Notes under the pieces: generated by a model | Database searches by the model: none | Told to the model about the DNA's origin: nothing | What the model saw: only the letters and a program-made list of their open reading frames with translations | Position numbers and translations under genes: made by a program | Origin: Pseudomonas sp. CFII64 | GTDB lineage: Bacteria > Pseudomonadota > Gammaproteobacteria > Pseudomonadales > Pseudomonadaceae | Reading direction: 5' to 3' | NCBI RefSeq assembly: GCF_000416235.1 | Contig: NZ_ATLO01000006.1 | Location: forward strand, 1-34,642 | DNA length: 34,642 bases | In this document: piece by piece, positions 24,590 through 33,430 of the stretch | Layout of the letters: every line of letters begins with the position of its first letter | Numbering within the stretch: the first letter of the stretch is position 1

Positions 24590-25810
24590 TCACCGCTGCA
24601 GGGATTGGGCGATGGGGGTCTTTTGGATGCCAAAACTGAGCATCACCGCCAGCCCGAGCAAACCGATTGCCGCGCCCAGCCAGAGAGCTGACGGCACACC
24701 TGCATGATCGACCATCAAACCACCGAATAGTGAACCTGAGGCGATGGCAATCTGAAAAGTGGTGACCAGCATTGCCGAACTCGCCTCTGGCAGTTGGAGC
24801 GATGTCAGTTGCATCCAGCTGCTCACGCCCAGCGGGATCGCACCGTATGCAATTCCCCACACCAAGACCGCCAGTGACACGGCCATCCCCTGCAACTCAG
24901 GCAAGGCCAGCTGTGCTGTCACCATCAGCAATACCACGGCGCCCAATGAGGCACGCAAATGGGTAGTGATGGTCCCGGCCATCGCAAAGTTCGCCATCAT
25001 GCCGACCAGGCCGAAACCCAACAGGATCGCGGTGATGGCCGTTGGTGAAAAACCAGCGTCATGGCCAAGGAAGGGAGCAATGTAGGTGTAAGCCGTAAAA
25101 TGTGCCGCCACCACAGTGCCCAATAACAACATGCTACGACGGGCATTGTCGCGCGACAAAAATGCCACAAGCGCACGCCACTTCAAGCCTTCGCCGGAAG
25201 GCAGTGACGGCAAGGTGACCGCTTGCGCAATCAGCGCCACCAATGCGAGCCCTGCTGTCACGGCAAAGGACATGCGCCATGAAAACAACGTGCTGATAAA
25301 CGTCCCGAACGGCACCCCGAATACTGTCGCCAGGGTGATTCCTGCGAAGATCAACGCGGTGGCCTTCGCCGCCTTTGACTGGCTGACTAGCCGCCCCGCC
25401 ACGGCAATGGCGACGGCCCAAAATCCGCCTAACGCAACACCGAGAAGCCCGCGCCCCAGCAACATGATCGCCAGTGAGGGAGCCACTGCGGATACCACAT
25501 TGGAAGCCACGAGCACCAGCGTCAACAGCAGCAACAAGTGACGCCGGTTCATACGGCCCGCGCCAAGCATGATCGCCGGTGCCGACACTGCGGCAACAAC
25601 ACCCGGCACGGTGACCATCAACCCAGCAACACCTTCGGTGATGCTGAGGCTGTAAGCGATCTGCGGTAAAACGCCTACCGGTAGATATTCAGTAGTGACG
25701 AATGCAAATGCGCCAAGGGCAACGGAGTACACCGACAACCAGTCGCGGGAGGAAGGAGCTTGCTCCTGAGGCTGCTCTGAAGCAGCAGGTATTACAGGCG
25801 AATCGTTCAT
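24590..25810 (-). CDS. MFS exporter, AraJ/NepI-like (DHA1)
   Basis: 406 residues are counted from ATG 25810 with GGAG about eight bases before. The 25825 start used by a longer frame has none. There are twelve hydrophobic helices. The first helix, with FVTTEYLPVGVLPQIAYSL, is typical of the AraJ/NepI/YdhP branch, which exports sugars, nucleosides or drugs. Motif A-like GAGRMNRRHLL lies between helices 2 and 3, and LGRGLLGVALGGFWAV is in helix 4. The substrate is not determinable. It is divergent from the Gfo/Idh/MocA gene with 228 bases between starts. Confidence 0.87.
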   Translation of the reverse strand: MNDSPVIPAASEQPQEQAPSSRDWLSVYSVALGAFAFVTTEYLPVGVLPQIAYSLSITEGVAGLMVTVPGVVAAVSAPAIMLGAGRMNRRHLLLLLTLVLVASNVVSAVAPSLAIMLLGRGLLGVALGGFWAVAIAVAGRLVSQSKAAKATALIFAGITLATVFGVPFGTFISTLFSWRMSFAVTAGLALVALIAQAVTLPSLPSGEGLKWRALVAFLSRDNARRSMLLLGTVVAAHFTAYTYIAPFLGHDAGFSPTAITAILLGFGLVGMMANFAMAGTITTHLRASLGAVVLLMVTAQLALPELQGMAVSLAVLVWGIAYGAIPLGVSSWMQLTSLQLPEASSAMLVTTFQIAIASGSLFGGLMVDHAGVPSALWLGAAIGLLGLAVMLSFGIQKTPIAQSLQR

Positions 25811-26038
25811 GGGACAGCTCCACAAGAAATGAGTGGTGCCATGTTAGGTATCGGGCAGGGAGCGAAAAACAGGGCATCGCTCCAATCACTGCGGATCAAT
25901 CACTCCACAATCAGACGATTCACACGCGGCCATTAGCGCCATTTGTGTCCGAAGTGTTCTGCCCTTTGGCCAGTTTTTCCCTACGCGCTCACTCCATAGA
26001 CTCCACCTCGACAACCATTACCTTGCGACGACTTCCCC

Positions 26039-27133
26039 ATGACAACCAAACACTCACCGATTCGCGTCGGCATCATCGGCGTAGGCAACTGGGCTCGCCA
26101 CGGCCATCTACGCGTGCTCAACCTTTTACCGCAGTACCATTTGCAGGCGGTCTACAGTGAGCGCCATGAACGAGCCGAAGCAGCAGCCAACGAGTATTCG
26201 ATCTCTCAGATCGCCGACTCGGTTGACACACTGGTTAATAATCCCGAGGTTGACCTGGTAGTGGTGCTCAATACCGCGCCCCAGCATGAATCAACCGTTC
26301 GTGCCGCCATTGCTGCTGGCAAGGATGTCTACTGTGAATGGCCATTGACCACCACTACGGCTGACTCACAGAGCCTGTTGCAACTGGCCAACAAGGCAGG
26401 TGTGCGTCACATCGTCGGGCTGCAACGCCGTCATGCACCACACAACCGTTACCTGCAGGACTTGCTTCAACAGGGGTACGTCGGCAAGGTGCGTTCAGTC
26501 CGGATGCACGTCAGCATGAATTACTTCCAGGCCGTGCGACCCAATGCACTGCGCTGGACCGCACCGGAGGAAAACTTCTCCAGCGTAATTTCAATTTACG
26601 CCGGCCATTTCCTGGACATGCTCTGCACGGAGACTGGCTGGCCACTCAGCGTATCAGGCCTGATGGCCAGCCAGTTCCCGCAGGTGACCATCAGGGAAAC
26701 CGGCGAAGTACTGCCGAGCACCGCGCCTGACCAATTAGTGCTGAGCGGCCTGCTATCGGATGGCGGCGTTATCTCCATCCACATTGAAGGCGGCAAGCGG
26801 AACGGATCCGGCGTGCAAATCGATATCACGGGCGATCAGGGCGACCTGAAAATTACCAACCGCTCAGCGTTTGGCGATGTCGGTGACGACTATGTCATCG
26901 AGGGCGCGCATGGCGATAACCTGACGCTGGAAGTGCTGCCCGTGCCTGAAAATTATCAGCGCCTTCCGGTCTCATCATTGCCATCAGCAGTGCTGGAGCT
27001 GGCAGAGCTCTATCATGTGCATGCACAAGATATTGCCGAAGGCACCCATGCGGCGGCGACGTTCAACGATGCATTACGCCTGCATCAATTGCTAGATGCT
27101 GCAAAAAGCGGAATTCAATCGCCCCTCAATTAA
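26039..27133 (+). CDS. Gfo/Idh/MocA oxidoreductase, GAL80-like
   Basis: This 364-residue protein has an N-terminal Rossmann domain with VGIIGVGNWARHGHL (Gly motif 11-16) and a C-terminal beta-sheet domain. The usual EKP motif is replaced by CEWPL (99-103), the form seen in GAL80-like members. IYAGHFLDML near residue 190 fits the active-site His region. It would be an NAD(P)-dependent sugar or inositol-type dehydrogenase, or an NADP-sensing regulator. No clear ribosome site precedes ATG 26039, but the next candidates cut into the Gly motif. Neighbours give no substrate clue. Confidence 0.83.
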   Translation: MTTKHSPIRVGIIGVGNWARHGHLRVLNLLPQYHLQAVYSERHERAEAAANEYSISQIADSVDTLVNNPEVDLVVVLNTAPQHESTVRAAIAAGKDVYCEWPLTTTTADSQSLLQLANKAGVRHIVGLQRRHAPHNRYLQDLLQQGYVGKVRSVRMHVSMNYFQAVRPNALRWTAPEENFSSVISIYAGHFLDMLCTETGWPLSVSGLMASQFPQVTIRETGEVLPSTAPDQLVLSGLLSDGGVISIHIEGGKRNGSGVQIDITGDQGDLKITNRSAFGDVGDDYVIEGAHGDNLTLEVLPVPENYQRLPVSSLPSAVLELAELYHVHAQDIAEGTHAAATFNDALRLHQLLDAAKSGIQSPLN

Positions 27134-27273
27134 GGAGCGACGATTGACGGGTGTGGAATTCGTCGAGATCGATCATATCCAGATTGCCCATCGTCGACGC
27201 ATCGGTGCGGGCTCGTTCGCAGAGTGCGGTGAACTCCAGCAAGTCGGCGGGCCGCAGAACTGCCCAACTGCGT

Positions 27274-28179
27274 CTAGATACCTTTACGAAGTCGACCCGG
27301 CGCCTCGCCATATATCTCCTTGAACTTCTTGCTGAACGCCGCTTGGGATTGATACCCAACCTGCACAGCAATATCGCTTAACCCGAGATGGGAATGACTC
27401 AGCAGGCTGAATGCCAATTCCATACGGATCTGAGTGAGAAGTACCCAAGGTGATACACCGGCCACCTTCGTGAACAGACGCATGAACGTTGCGCGAGACA
27501 TGTTCGCAGATTCGCACAGGCCTTCGATGGTCCAGTCACGTCCAGGCTCTTCCAGCATGGCTTGCCAAGGCCGGCTGAGGCGCTTGTCGGTCAGCAGGGC
27601 CAGTGTGCCCGTGCTCTGGTCATGAGTCGCAATATGGGCGCGTAGCATCAGGGTGAACAATGCCTGCGACAACGCATCGAGCATGAACTTCGCCCCAGCT
27701 TGCTCACCGTCCGCTTCACTGCGCAGCAGTGCGGTCAGCATTGTCATCGGTTCACGAGATGATAAAGCGCCGCAAGAAATAACCAGGAACGCCGGCAATG
27801 CAGCAAACAGGAGCGACGCGCGGTTGTAGTGGAAACGGCCGCAGAGCATATCGAGGTCGGGACTCGCGCCACCAATGCGATGCACGGGCAATAAGCCGCC
27901 CGAGATAACCTGTGATTTGGTTGGCGCGACCATTTCGCCGGAACTGTGTATGAGATGCGCGACACCCGATGGCGATAAGAGAATGTCCCCCGCCGCCATC
28001 TTTACTCGCTGACCGTCGGGAAATACAACCCGGCATTCGCCAGCAAGAACAACGTGATAAGGCGCCACGCCCAAAGCTTCCTGGTGATGCTCCAACGCCC
28101 AGTCACCCTCGAACTGGCAGCGCAGATCCAGACTGCCGCGCACGTTGGCCAGCGAGATAAGCTTATCAATCGAAGTCAT
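27274..28179 (-). CDS. AraC-family regulator with cupin_6 sensor
   Basis: 301 residues are counted from ATG 28179. A longer frame from 28284 adds a segment unlike the family. The N-terminal half is a cupin-type sensor (WALEHHQEALGVAPYHVVLAGE, GDILLSPSGVAH). The C-terminal double HTH contains LCESANMSRATFMRLFTKVAG and the second helix pair QVGYQSQAAFSKKFKEIYG. Such proteins often control a nearby oxidoreductase. The nearest candidates are the Gfo/Idh/MocA gene (convergent) and the HAD gene upstream on the same strand (120 bases). Confidence 0.85.
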   Translation of the reverse strand: MTSIDKLISLANVRGSLDLRCQFEGDWALEHHQEALGVAPYHVVLAGECRVVFPDGQRVKMAAGDILLSPSGVAHLIHSSGEMVAPTKSQVISGGLLPVHRIGGASPDLDMLCGRFHYNRASLLFAALPAFLVISCGALSSREPMTMLTALLRSEADGEQAGAKFMLDALSQALFTLMLRAHIATHDQSTGTLALLTDKRLSRPWQAMLEEPGRDWTIEGLCESANMSRATFMRLFTKVAGVSPWVLLTQIRMELAFSLLSHSHLGLSDIAVQVGYQSQAAFSKKFKEIYGEAPGRLRKGI

Positions 28180-28299
28180 TTTGGACGCACAGAAGAAAAT
28201 GAGTGGTTCGAACAAATCCTGCTGATGGAGGCAGTCAAGACTGTGCGCGTCGAAACAGTATACCCAACTCGTCACCTTGGCCAAGGTCGGCTCGGATGC

Positions 28300-28974
28300 T
28301 CACGGGCGAGACGCAACCTCATCCAGATGGTTGAGCAAGTCCAGCGGATCCTCATAGACTCTCAGTGCCCCTGCCCGTTCCAGCTCACCGATGTCATAGC
28401 CGCCCGATAGCAAACCAATACCTGTCGCTTTGCAGCGTCTAGCGGCCAGCATGTCCCACACAGCGTCACCGATCACCAGGCACTCTTCGATTGCGACATC
28501 CATGCGGCGCGCCGCTGCCAGAAATAAATCCGGGTCAGGTTTACCGTATTTCACGTCATCACGAGTGATGATTTTGATCTCATCCAAATCCAGCCCAAGT
28601 GCCTTCAGATTGATCCTGGCCGTATCTGTGCCCCCGCTGGTCGCAATACACCAGTCGATATTGGCGTCGGTTAGCGATTCGAGAAGGTCTGTAGCACCCG
28701 GAAGCGCAATGATCTGCCCCTGAAGTCGCGCATAGGCTTGAGCGTGTTTTTCACTCAGGCGTTCGGCCTGCTTCGCGTTGATATCCAACCCTGTCTCGCG
28801 AGACAAAGACTTCAACATGAGACCGCCGCTCATCCCGATTTTTCGGTGTATGCGCCACATCGCCAGAGCAATATCCTCTGAGTCGAGGGCTTCTTTCCAG
28901 GCCGCTACGTTTTGGTAAACGCTATCTGTCAGCGTGCCATCAAGGTCGAATATGAAGGATGTTTGAGGTCGCAT
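28300..28974 (-). CDS. HAD-superfamily phosphatase (phosphoglycolate-phosphatase-like)
   Basis: This 224-residue HAD hydrolase has all four motifs: Asp10-x-Asp12 in FDLDGTLTDS (nucleophile and acid/base), Ser113 in ATSGG, Lys145 in KYGKPDPD, and Asp170/Asp174 in GDAVWDM. The helical cap after motif I (about residues 17-85) places it with beta-phosphoglucomutase/Gph-type enzymes. It likely dephosphorylates a small sugar phosphate or glycolate phosphate in the cytosol. It lies alone, upstream of the AraC gene on the same strand. Confidence 0.85.
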   Translation of the reverse strand: MRPQTSFIFDLDGTLTDSVYQNVAAWKEALDSEDIALAMWRIHRKIGMSGGLMLKSLSRETGLDINAKQAERLSEKHAQAYARLQGQIIALPGATDLLESLTDANIDWCIATSGGTDTARINLKALGLDLDEIKIITRDDVKYGKPDPDLFLAAARRMDVAIEECLVIGDAVWDMLAARRCKATGIGLLSGGYDIGELERAGALRVYEDPLDLLNHLDEVASRP

Positions 28975-29158
28975 AGGGATTCTCTTCAGAGGGGAGTGAC
29001 CGTCGGCGAACGATCGTGTACTTCACCGCACGATTGCTCTACGAACACTGCTCAAGCAACCGGCTACTACTTCGAACGCGTTACGCCTGGTGCGTTCGAT
29101 GTTTCGATGCACCGCCGCACCCTCCCCCTCGGGTATTCCTGCGCCGGCTGAACACGCC

Positions 29159-30079
29159 CTAAGGCAAGGTTTCCCGGCGATATTGCCCTGGCGATTTCCC
29201 GTGGACCCGACGAAACGCAACGCCAAACGCTGCATCGGACAAATAGCCCAGTGAAGCCGCGACGGTTGCGACGCTGTCCATGCCATTGCGCAAACGCGCC
29301 GCCGCCACTCTCATGCGCCAGCGCGTAGCATATTCGACAGGCGCCAGCCCCACTCGCGCCTTGAACAATGCAGCAAAACCGGATCGGGACATGCAAGCGA
29401 CATCGGCCATTTCAGCCAACCTCCAGGGCTTTTCGGGGGCACCATGAATGGCCTGGAGTACCCCGGCGAGGGCCGGATCCCTCAGCCCTGCCAACCAATT
29501 CAGATCAGCAGCGTCGGCAGTGCTGATGTGATGGCGAAGCGCATGAACGAAGATCAGCCGCAACAGGTCATTGCACATCGCGTGCGCGCCAGCGTGGTTC
29601 GAACGCCATTCGCGATCCAGTTCATCGAGCAGCCAGCGGAACGACAAGGCACCTTCGGACCCGGCCCGGATGATGAGTGCAGCCGGCAGCACATCGAGCA
29701 ATTGCGAGGCGCCAGGGCCCACCAGCGAAACGCTGCCGCCGAGCAACTCGACGTCGTCACCCACGCCAAATGTCGCCGATGCCCCAGCGTCGGAGAAGAC
29801 ATCAGCGGCATCCACTGCTTCCACGTCCGGCCCGCTTCCCAATATGAACGGCGTGCGCGAAACCACAAAACAGTCGCCGGCCAGCAAAAGGCGCGCCGGC
29901 ATCCCGTGCAGGCGCAGCCAGCACTCGCCTCGCCGCACAACGTTGAATTTCAACTCGATGGGCCGGAAATTCAACGCCCAGACGCCTCCCGCCTGCAATC
30001 GAACAGAACACGCGGCTCGCAGCCCTGACAGTGCCAGAACATCGGACAGTGGATCAGATACGGCATTTTGGATGATCAC
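29159..30079 (-). CDS. AraC-family regulator divergent from SDR
   Basis: This 306-residue protein has a cupin_6-type N-terminal sensor (LNFRPIELKFNVVRRGECWL) and a C-terminal HTH pair (ADVACMSRSGFAALFKARVG, then AASLGYLSDAAFGVAFRRVHG and SPGQYRR). It is divergent from the SDR gene with 86 bases between starts and a palindrome in the gap. This AraC-SDR arrangement is common in Proteobacteria, and the regulator usually controls the SDR. The 184 bases between it and the HAD gene hold no feature I can name. Confidence 0.87.
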   Translation of the reverse strand: MIIQNAVSDPLSDVLALSGLRAACSVRLQAGGVWALNFRPIELKFNVVRRGECWLRLHGMPARLLLAGDCFVVSRTPFILGSGPDVEAVDAADVFSDAGASATFGVGDDVELLGGSVSLVGPGASQLLDVLPAALIIRAGSEGALSFRWLLDELDREWRSNHAGAHAMCNDLLRLIFVHALRHHISTADAADLNWLAGLRDPALAGVLQAIHGAPEKPWRLAEMADVACMSRSGFAALFKARVGLAPVEYATRWRMRVAAARLRNGMDSVATVAASLGYLSDAAFGVAFRRVHGKSPGQYRRETLP

Positions 30080-30083
30080 GACA

Positions 30084-30099
30084 GATAATCGGATTTATC
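30084..30099 (+). promoter_or_regulatory. Palindrome in AraC/SDR divergent promoter
   Basis: GATAA (30084-30088) and TTATC (30095-30099) form an inverted pair six bases apart, just five bases upstream of the AraC start codon. It is the only clear symmetric element in the 86-base gap. A regulator bound here would overlap the AraC ribosome region and could autoregulate. A direct role on the SDR promoter is less certain. Confidence 0.35.
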
Positions 30100-30165
30100 A
30101 GACTGGTTCGTCCAGCAATCTTAGAGAAGAATGGAGTGCTTCGATACTTGACCGGGAGATTTCTT

Positions 30166-31134
30166 ATGACGACGCTTCAGCAACCCATACAGACGCCGTT
30201 CAACGCTGCAAGCACCGCAGCCCAAGTCATGGCCGGCGTTGATCTGCGGGGGAAACTTGCCATCGTCACTGGCGGCTATTCCGGGCTGGGTCTGCTGACC
30301 TCAAAAAGCCTGGCCGAGGCCGGTGCGCGCGTTATCGTGCCGGCCAGAGATGTGGCACGCGCACACGCCACCCTGGCCGGGATCGAAAGGGTCGAAGTGA
30401 TGGAGATGAATCTCATGCAGCCCGCCTCGGTTGAAGCCTTTAGCCGAAGCGTGGTCAACAGTGGTCAGCCGGTTTCCCTGCTGATCAACTGCGCCGGGGT
30501 GATGGCCTCGCCGCTGATGCGGGACGCCGACGGCCATGAAAGCCAATTTGCCACCAACCATCTCGGTCATTACCGTCTGGTGTGCGGGCTGTGGCCAGCG
30601 CTCGTTGCTGCGGGCGAAGCGCGTGTGGTTTCGGTATCGTCGCGAGGGCATCAGATCGCAGGAATAGATTTTGACGACATTGATTTTCTGCACCGTCCTT
30701 ACGACAAGTGGATTGCGTACGGTCAGTCAAAGACCGCTAACGCACTGTTTGCCTTGGCACTTGATAACCGCGGACGTGACCAGGGCATAAGGTCATTTTC
30801 GCTGCACCCAGGTCAAATCCTCACCGACCTGAGCCGCCATCTGAGCAGCACAGAAATAGCCGCATTCGACGTGATGGATGAGCACGGTCAGCAGCGCCTG
30901 AACCCTGAGACAGGGCTAAAAACCCTGGAGCAAGGCGCTGCAACCGGCCTGTGGTGCGCGACCAGCGCCATGCTTTCAGGTTCGGGGGGTGTGTATTGCG
31001 AGGACTGCAATATCGCGGCACTCAGTGAATCGGAGACGGGTCGAAAGGGCGTGGCGAAATGGGCAGTGGACCCAGAAGCCGCCGAACGTCTTTGGCACGT
31101 ATCCGAGGCATGGACAGGGATGACATTGCCATGA
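30166..31134 (+). CDS. Short-chain dehydrogenase/reductase (retinol-dehydrogenase-like)
   Basis: 322 residues are counted from ATG 30166 with GGGAGA at 30154-30159. A frame ten codons longer lacks a ribosome site. SDR features are VTGGYSGLG (34-42), INCAGVMA (107-114, with the usual NNAG as NCAG), and the active site Tyr185-x3-Lys189 (YGQSKTAN). The long C-terminus with GGVYCEDCNIA matches the protochlorophyllide-reductase/WW-oxidoreductase-like group. It likely reduces or oxidises an aldehyde, ketone or alcohol with NAD(P). A decayed copy of its 3' end lies at 16171. Confidence 0.88.
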   Translation: MTTLQQPIQTPFNAASTAAQVMAGVDLRGKLAIVTGGYSGLGLLTSKSLAEAGARVIVPARDVARAHATLAGIERVEVMEMNLMQPASVEAFSRSVVNSGQPVSLLINCAGVMASPLMRDADGHESQFATNHLGHYRLVCGLWPALVAAGEARVVSVSSRGHQIAGIDFDDIDFLHRPYDKWIAYGQSKTANALFALALDNRGRDQGIRSFSLHPGQILTDLSRHLSSTEIAAFDVMDEHGQQRLNPETGLKTLEQGAATGLWCATSAMLSGSGGVYCEDCNIAALSESETGRKGVAKWAVDPEAAERLWHVSEAWTGMTLP

Positions 31135-31329
31135 CCCGGGTGACGCGTAACAGGCCACTTCACGGTCGATGCTGTTGCAAAATCGGGTTTCCCAAACTGT
31201 CCAAGCATCGATCCGTGAAAGCGCCTTTGTACCAGGCTGCCAGGTGAAATCTCAGCCTGAGAACCTCTGCAAAGATTCAGGATTACGAGTTCAGACGCGT
31301 ACGTTTCTGCCATGGAAACCAATGTCGAG

Positions 31330-31363
31330 TTTTCAACAGAATCGGCCAGGAGCGGACGTTCCC
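31330..31363 (+). repeat. Dispersed IS-end repeat, copy 2
   Basis: This partner of the repeat at 336-368 has the same orientation and three mismatches. The 190 bases before it (about 31140-31329) look like non-coding IS debris and contain no gene. A hairpin-capable pair GCCCC/GGGGGC follows near 31378. No transposase frame is attached to this copy. Confidence 0.5.
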
Positions 31364-31416
31364 GGGTGACTGCTACGCCCCAATATAGAGGGGGCATCAG
31401 TCAGGGGCGAAGAATT

Positions 31417-32292
31417 CTATCCTTTCAGAACAAGCGACATGTCTGAGTATTTGTCATACATAAAATCGACGAATGCGCGAACCTTTGGAGCCGCAAGGCG
31501 CCTGGACGTATGCAAGACCCAAAGCGCTGGCTCAACACCTGACACCGTGCCCCACTGAACCAAATCACCACGGGCAAGCTGGTCCCATGCAATGGACTGC
31601 GGGATGAGGGCTGCACCGCCACCGGCTATGGCCGCATCGCGGACCATTAGCAATGAAGAGAACCGCATTTTCGGGATCGGCTCCAGGACCAACTGCCCGC
31701 CATCGAGACTCCAGTGGGTGGGCTGGAACGTTGAGGTCACGATGGCCGGAACGGGTCTGATCGCGCCGGGCATCGGCCTGGGTATTTCAGGCGCTGCGAC
31801 AACTATCAGCCGGTCCCTGGCGAAACACCGGCCGACCAGGCTGCTATCCGGGCTTGGATTGACTCGAATGGCGACGTCAAATTGCTCCTCAACAAGGTCG
31901 ACGATGCGATCTTCCGCCACGACCTCAATCAAGACTTGCGGATAGACCGCACAGAATTCGGCGCCAATCCGCCCCATCGCAAGCTGTGAGAACAGCAGCG
32001 GAGCGGCGACTCGCAAAAGTCCGCGAGGCGTAGAAACGCCTTCACGTGCAGCCGTCAACGCTTCGGTCACTTCACTCAGCGGCCCATCAGTGCGAGACAT
32101 CAGCGCCTCACCGGCGTCGGTGAGTTTCAGACCACGCGCGCTGCGCTCAATCAGCCTTACGCCCAGTTGTTCTTCAAGATCGGCGATTCGGCGCGACAAG
32201 GTGGCTTTGGAAATACCGCTGGCACGGCTTGCCTTTCCCAGCCCCGAATGGGTGGCGACGAGAATGAAATCGCTCAGCGCGTTCAGGTTCAT
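31417..32292 (-). CDS. LysR-family regulator divergent from NmrA-like gene
   Basis: This 291-residue protein has an HTH in residues 1-60 (DFILVATHSGLGKASRASGI with SKATLSRRIADLEEQLG) and an effector domain of the CrgA group beginning GLLRVAAPLLFSQLAMGRIG. It is divergent from the NmrA-family gene with a 239-base gap, and is likely its regulator. The gap also contains a short frame FLVIGASGTLQSRIG near 32354 that resembles an NmrA N-terminus and may be a leftover of a related gene. Confidence 0.86.
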   Translation of the reverse strand: MNLNALSDFILVATHSGLGKASRASGISKATLSRRIADLEEQLGVRLIERSARGLKLTDAGEALMSRTDGPLSEVTEALTAAREGVSTPRGLLRVAAPLLFSQLAMGRIGAEFCAVYPQVLIEVVAEDRIVDLVEEQFDVAIRVNPSPDSSLVGRCFARDRLIVVAAPEIPRPMPGAIRPVPAIVTSTFQPTHWSLDGGQLVLEPIPKMRFSSLLMVRDAAIAGGGAALIPQSIAWDQLARGDLVQWGTVSGVEPALWVLHTSRRLAAPKVRAFVDFMYDKYSDMSLVLKG

Positions 32293-32531
32293 GATGTTCC
32301 ATATTTGAAACGAGGTGTCTATATCTTGTGATCTTCGTTTTGTAAGTGCAACGGATTACTTTCTCGTCATCGGAGCCAGCGGCACGCTTCAGTCGAGGAT
32401 CGGCGTGATAAATGGCTTCGCTGATATCCCCAATGCAATCGAACGCAATCGCACGGTTTCAGGCACTGACAAGGTCGGTGCGGGCTCCACTCTCTGATCC
32501 ACCCCCCTATATTCAACGCAGGATTTATAAA

Positions 32532-33401
32532 ATGAGCATTCTGGTTATTGGTTCCACGGGCACGATTGGCTCACTCGTCACTCAAGGCCTTGCTGATGCG
32601 GGCGCCGAGGTTAAAGCCCTTGTGCGCCAAGCGGGCAAACGGGAACTCCCGGCAAACGTCACCGAAGTTGTTGCAGACCTCACTGACGTCGCTTCGATGC
32701 GCGTTGCGCTCTCGTCGGTGCGCACCCTGTTCTTGCTCAATGCCGTGACGCCCGACGAGGTAACCCAGGCCCTTATCACGTTAAACCTTGCTCTCGAGGC
32801 TGGTATCGAGCGCATCGTTTATCTTTCAGTGATTCATGCCGACAAGTTCACCAATGTTCCGCACTTCACTGGCAAGCATACCGTTGAGCGCATGATCGAG
32901 AGCTTCGACATGCCTGCAACTGTTCTGCGTCCGGCTTACTTCATGCAAAACGACCGCATGGTCCAACAGACGATTCAGAACTACTCGATATACCCAATGC
33001 CCATCGGTTCGGCGGGCGTGTCGATGATTGATGCGCGCGACATCGCAGATGTCGCCGTTGCAGAATTACTGCGGCGCGACAAGGCATCCACTGCGCTTGA
33101 AGGTGTAACGCTGGATTTGGTCGGGCCGCAATCGCTCACCGGCGCGTCCGTGGCGAAGACCTGGAGTGCAGCTCTGGGCCGCGAGATTGGCTACGGGGGT
33201 GATGACCTGGCCGCTTTCGAAGACCAACTGGCTTCGTATGGTCCCACCTGGCTCGCTTACGACATGCGCCTGATGATGGCGGGTATCCAGACCTTCGGCA
33301 TGCAATCAACTGAAGGAACGGTAGAGAAGCTTCAGACCATCATCGGGCACCCGCTGCGCACCTACGAGGACTTTGTGCGCGAGGCCGTTGCCGAGGTTTA
33401 A
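32532..33401 (+). CDS. NmrA-family NAD(P)-binding protein (atypical SDR)
   Basis: 289 residues are counted from ATG 32532 with AGGA about eight bases ahead. The longer frame from 32412 has no supporting ribosome site. The N-terminal Rossmann motif VIGSTGTIGSLV (Gly at 7, 10 and 13) is followed by RQAGKREL as the adenosine-phosphate pocket. LSVIHADKF and TVLRPAYFMQN are conserved NmrA-like blocks. The family includes quinone reductases (QorB) and redox sensors lacking the YxxxK active site. Which applies here is open. It is probably controlled by the divergent LysR. Confidence 0.85.
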   Translation: MSILVIGSTGTIGSLVTQGLADAGAEVKALVRQAGKRELPANVTEVVADLTDVASMRVALSSVRTLFLLNAVTPDEVTQALITLNLALEAGIERIVYLSVIHADKFTNVPHFTGKHTVERMIESFDMPATVLRPAYFMQNDRMVQQTIQNYSIYPMPIGSAGVSMIDARDIADVAVAELLRRDKASTALEGVTLDLVGPQSLTGASVAKTWSAALGREIGYGGDDLAAFEDQLASYGPTWLAYDMRLMMAGIQTFGMQSTEGTVEKLQTIIGHPLRTYEDFVREAVAEV

Positions 33402-33430
33402 GCAGCCATGGCCAAGGGCTAAGTTGAGAC

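Noticed and set aside
27126..27273. Minus-strand frame (LRPADLLEFTALCERARTDA region) after the AraC gene
   Set aside because: It could be a remnant C-terminus, but it has no start of its own and I recognise no family.
32315..32497. GTG-started ORF with FLVIGASGT in the LysR/NmrA gap
   Set aside because: It resembles the first strand and Gly loop of NmrA proteins but is too short and lacks other motifs. Noted as a possible relic only.
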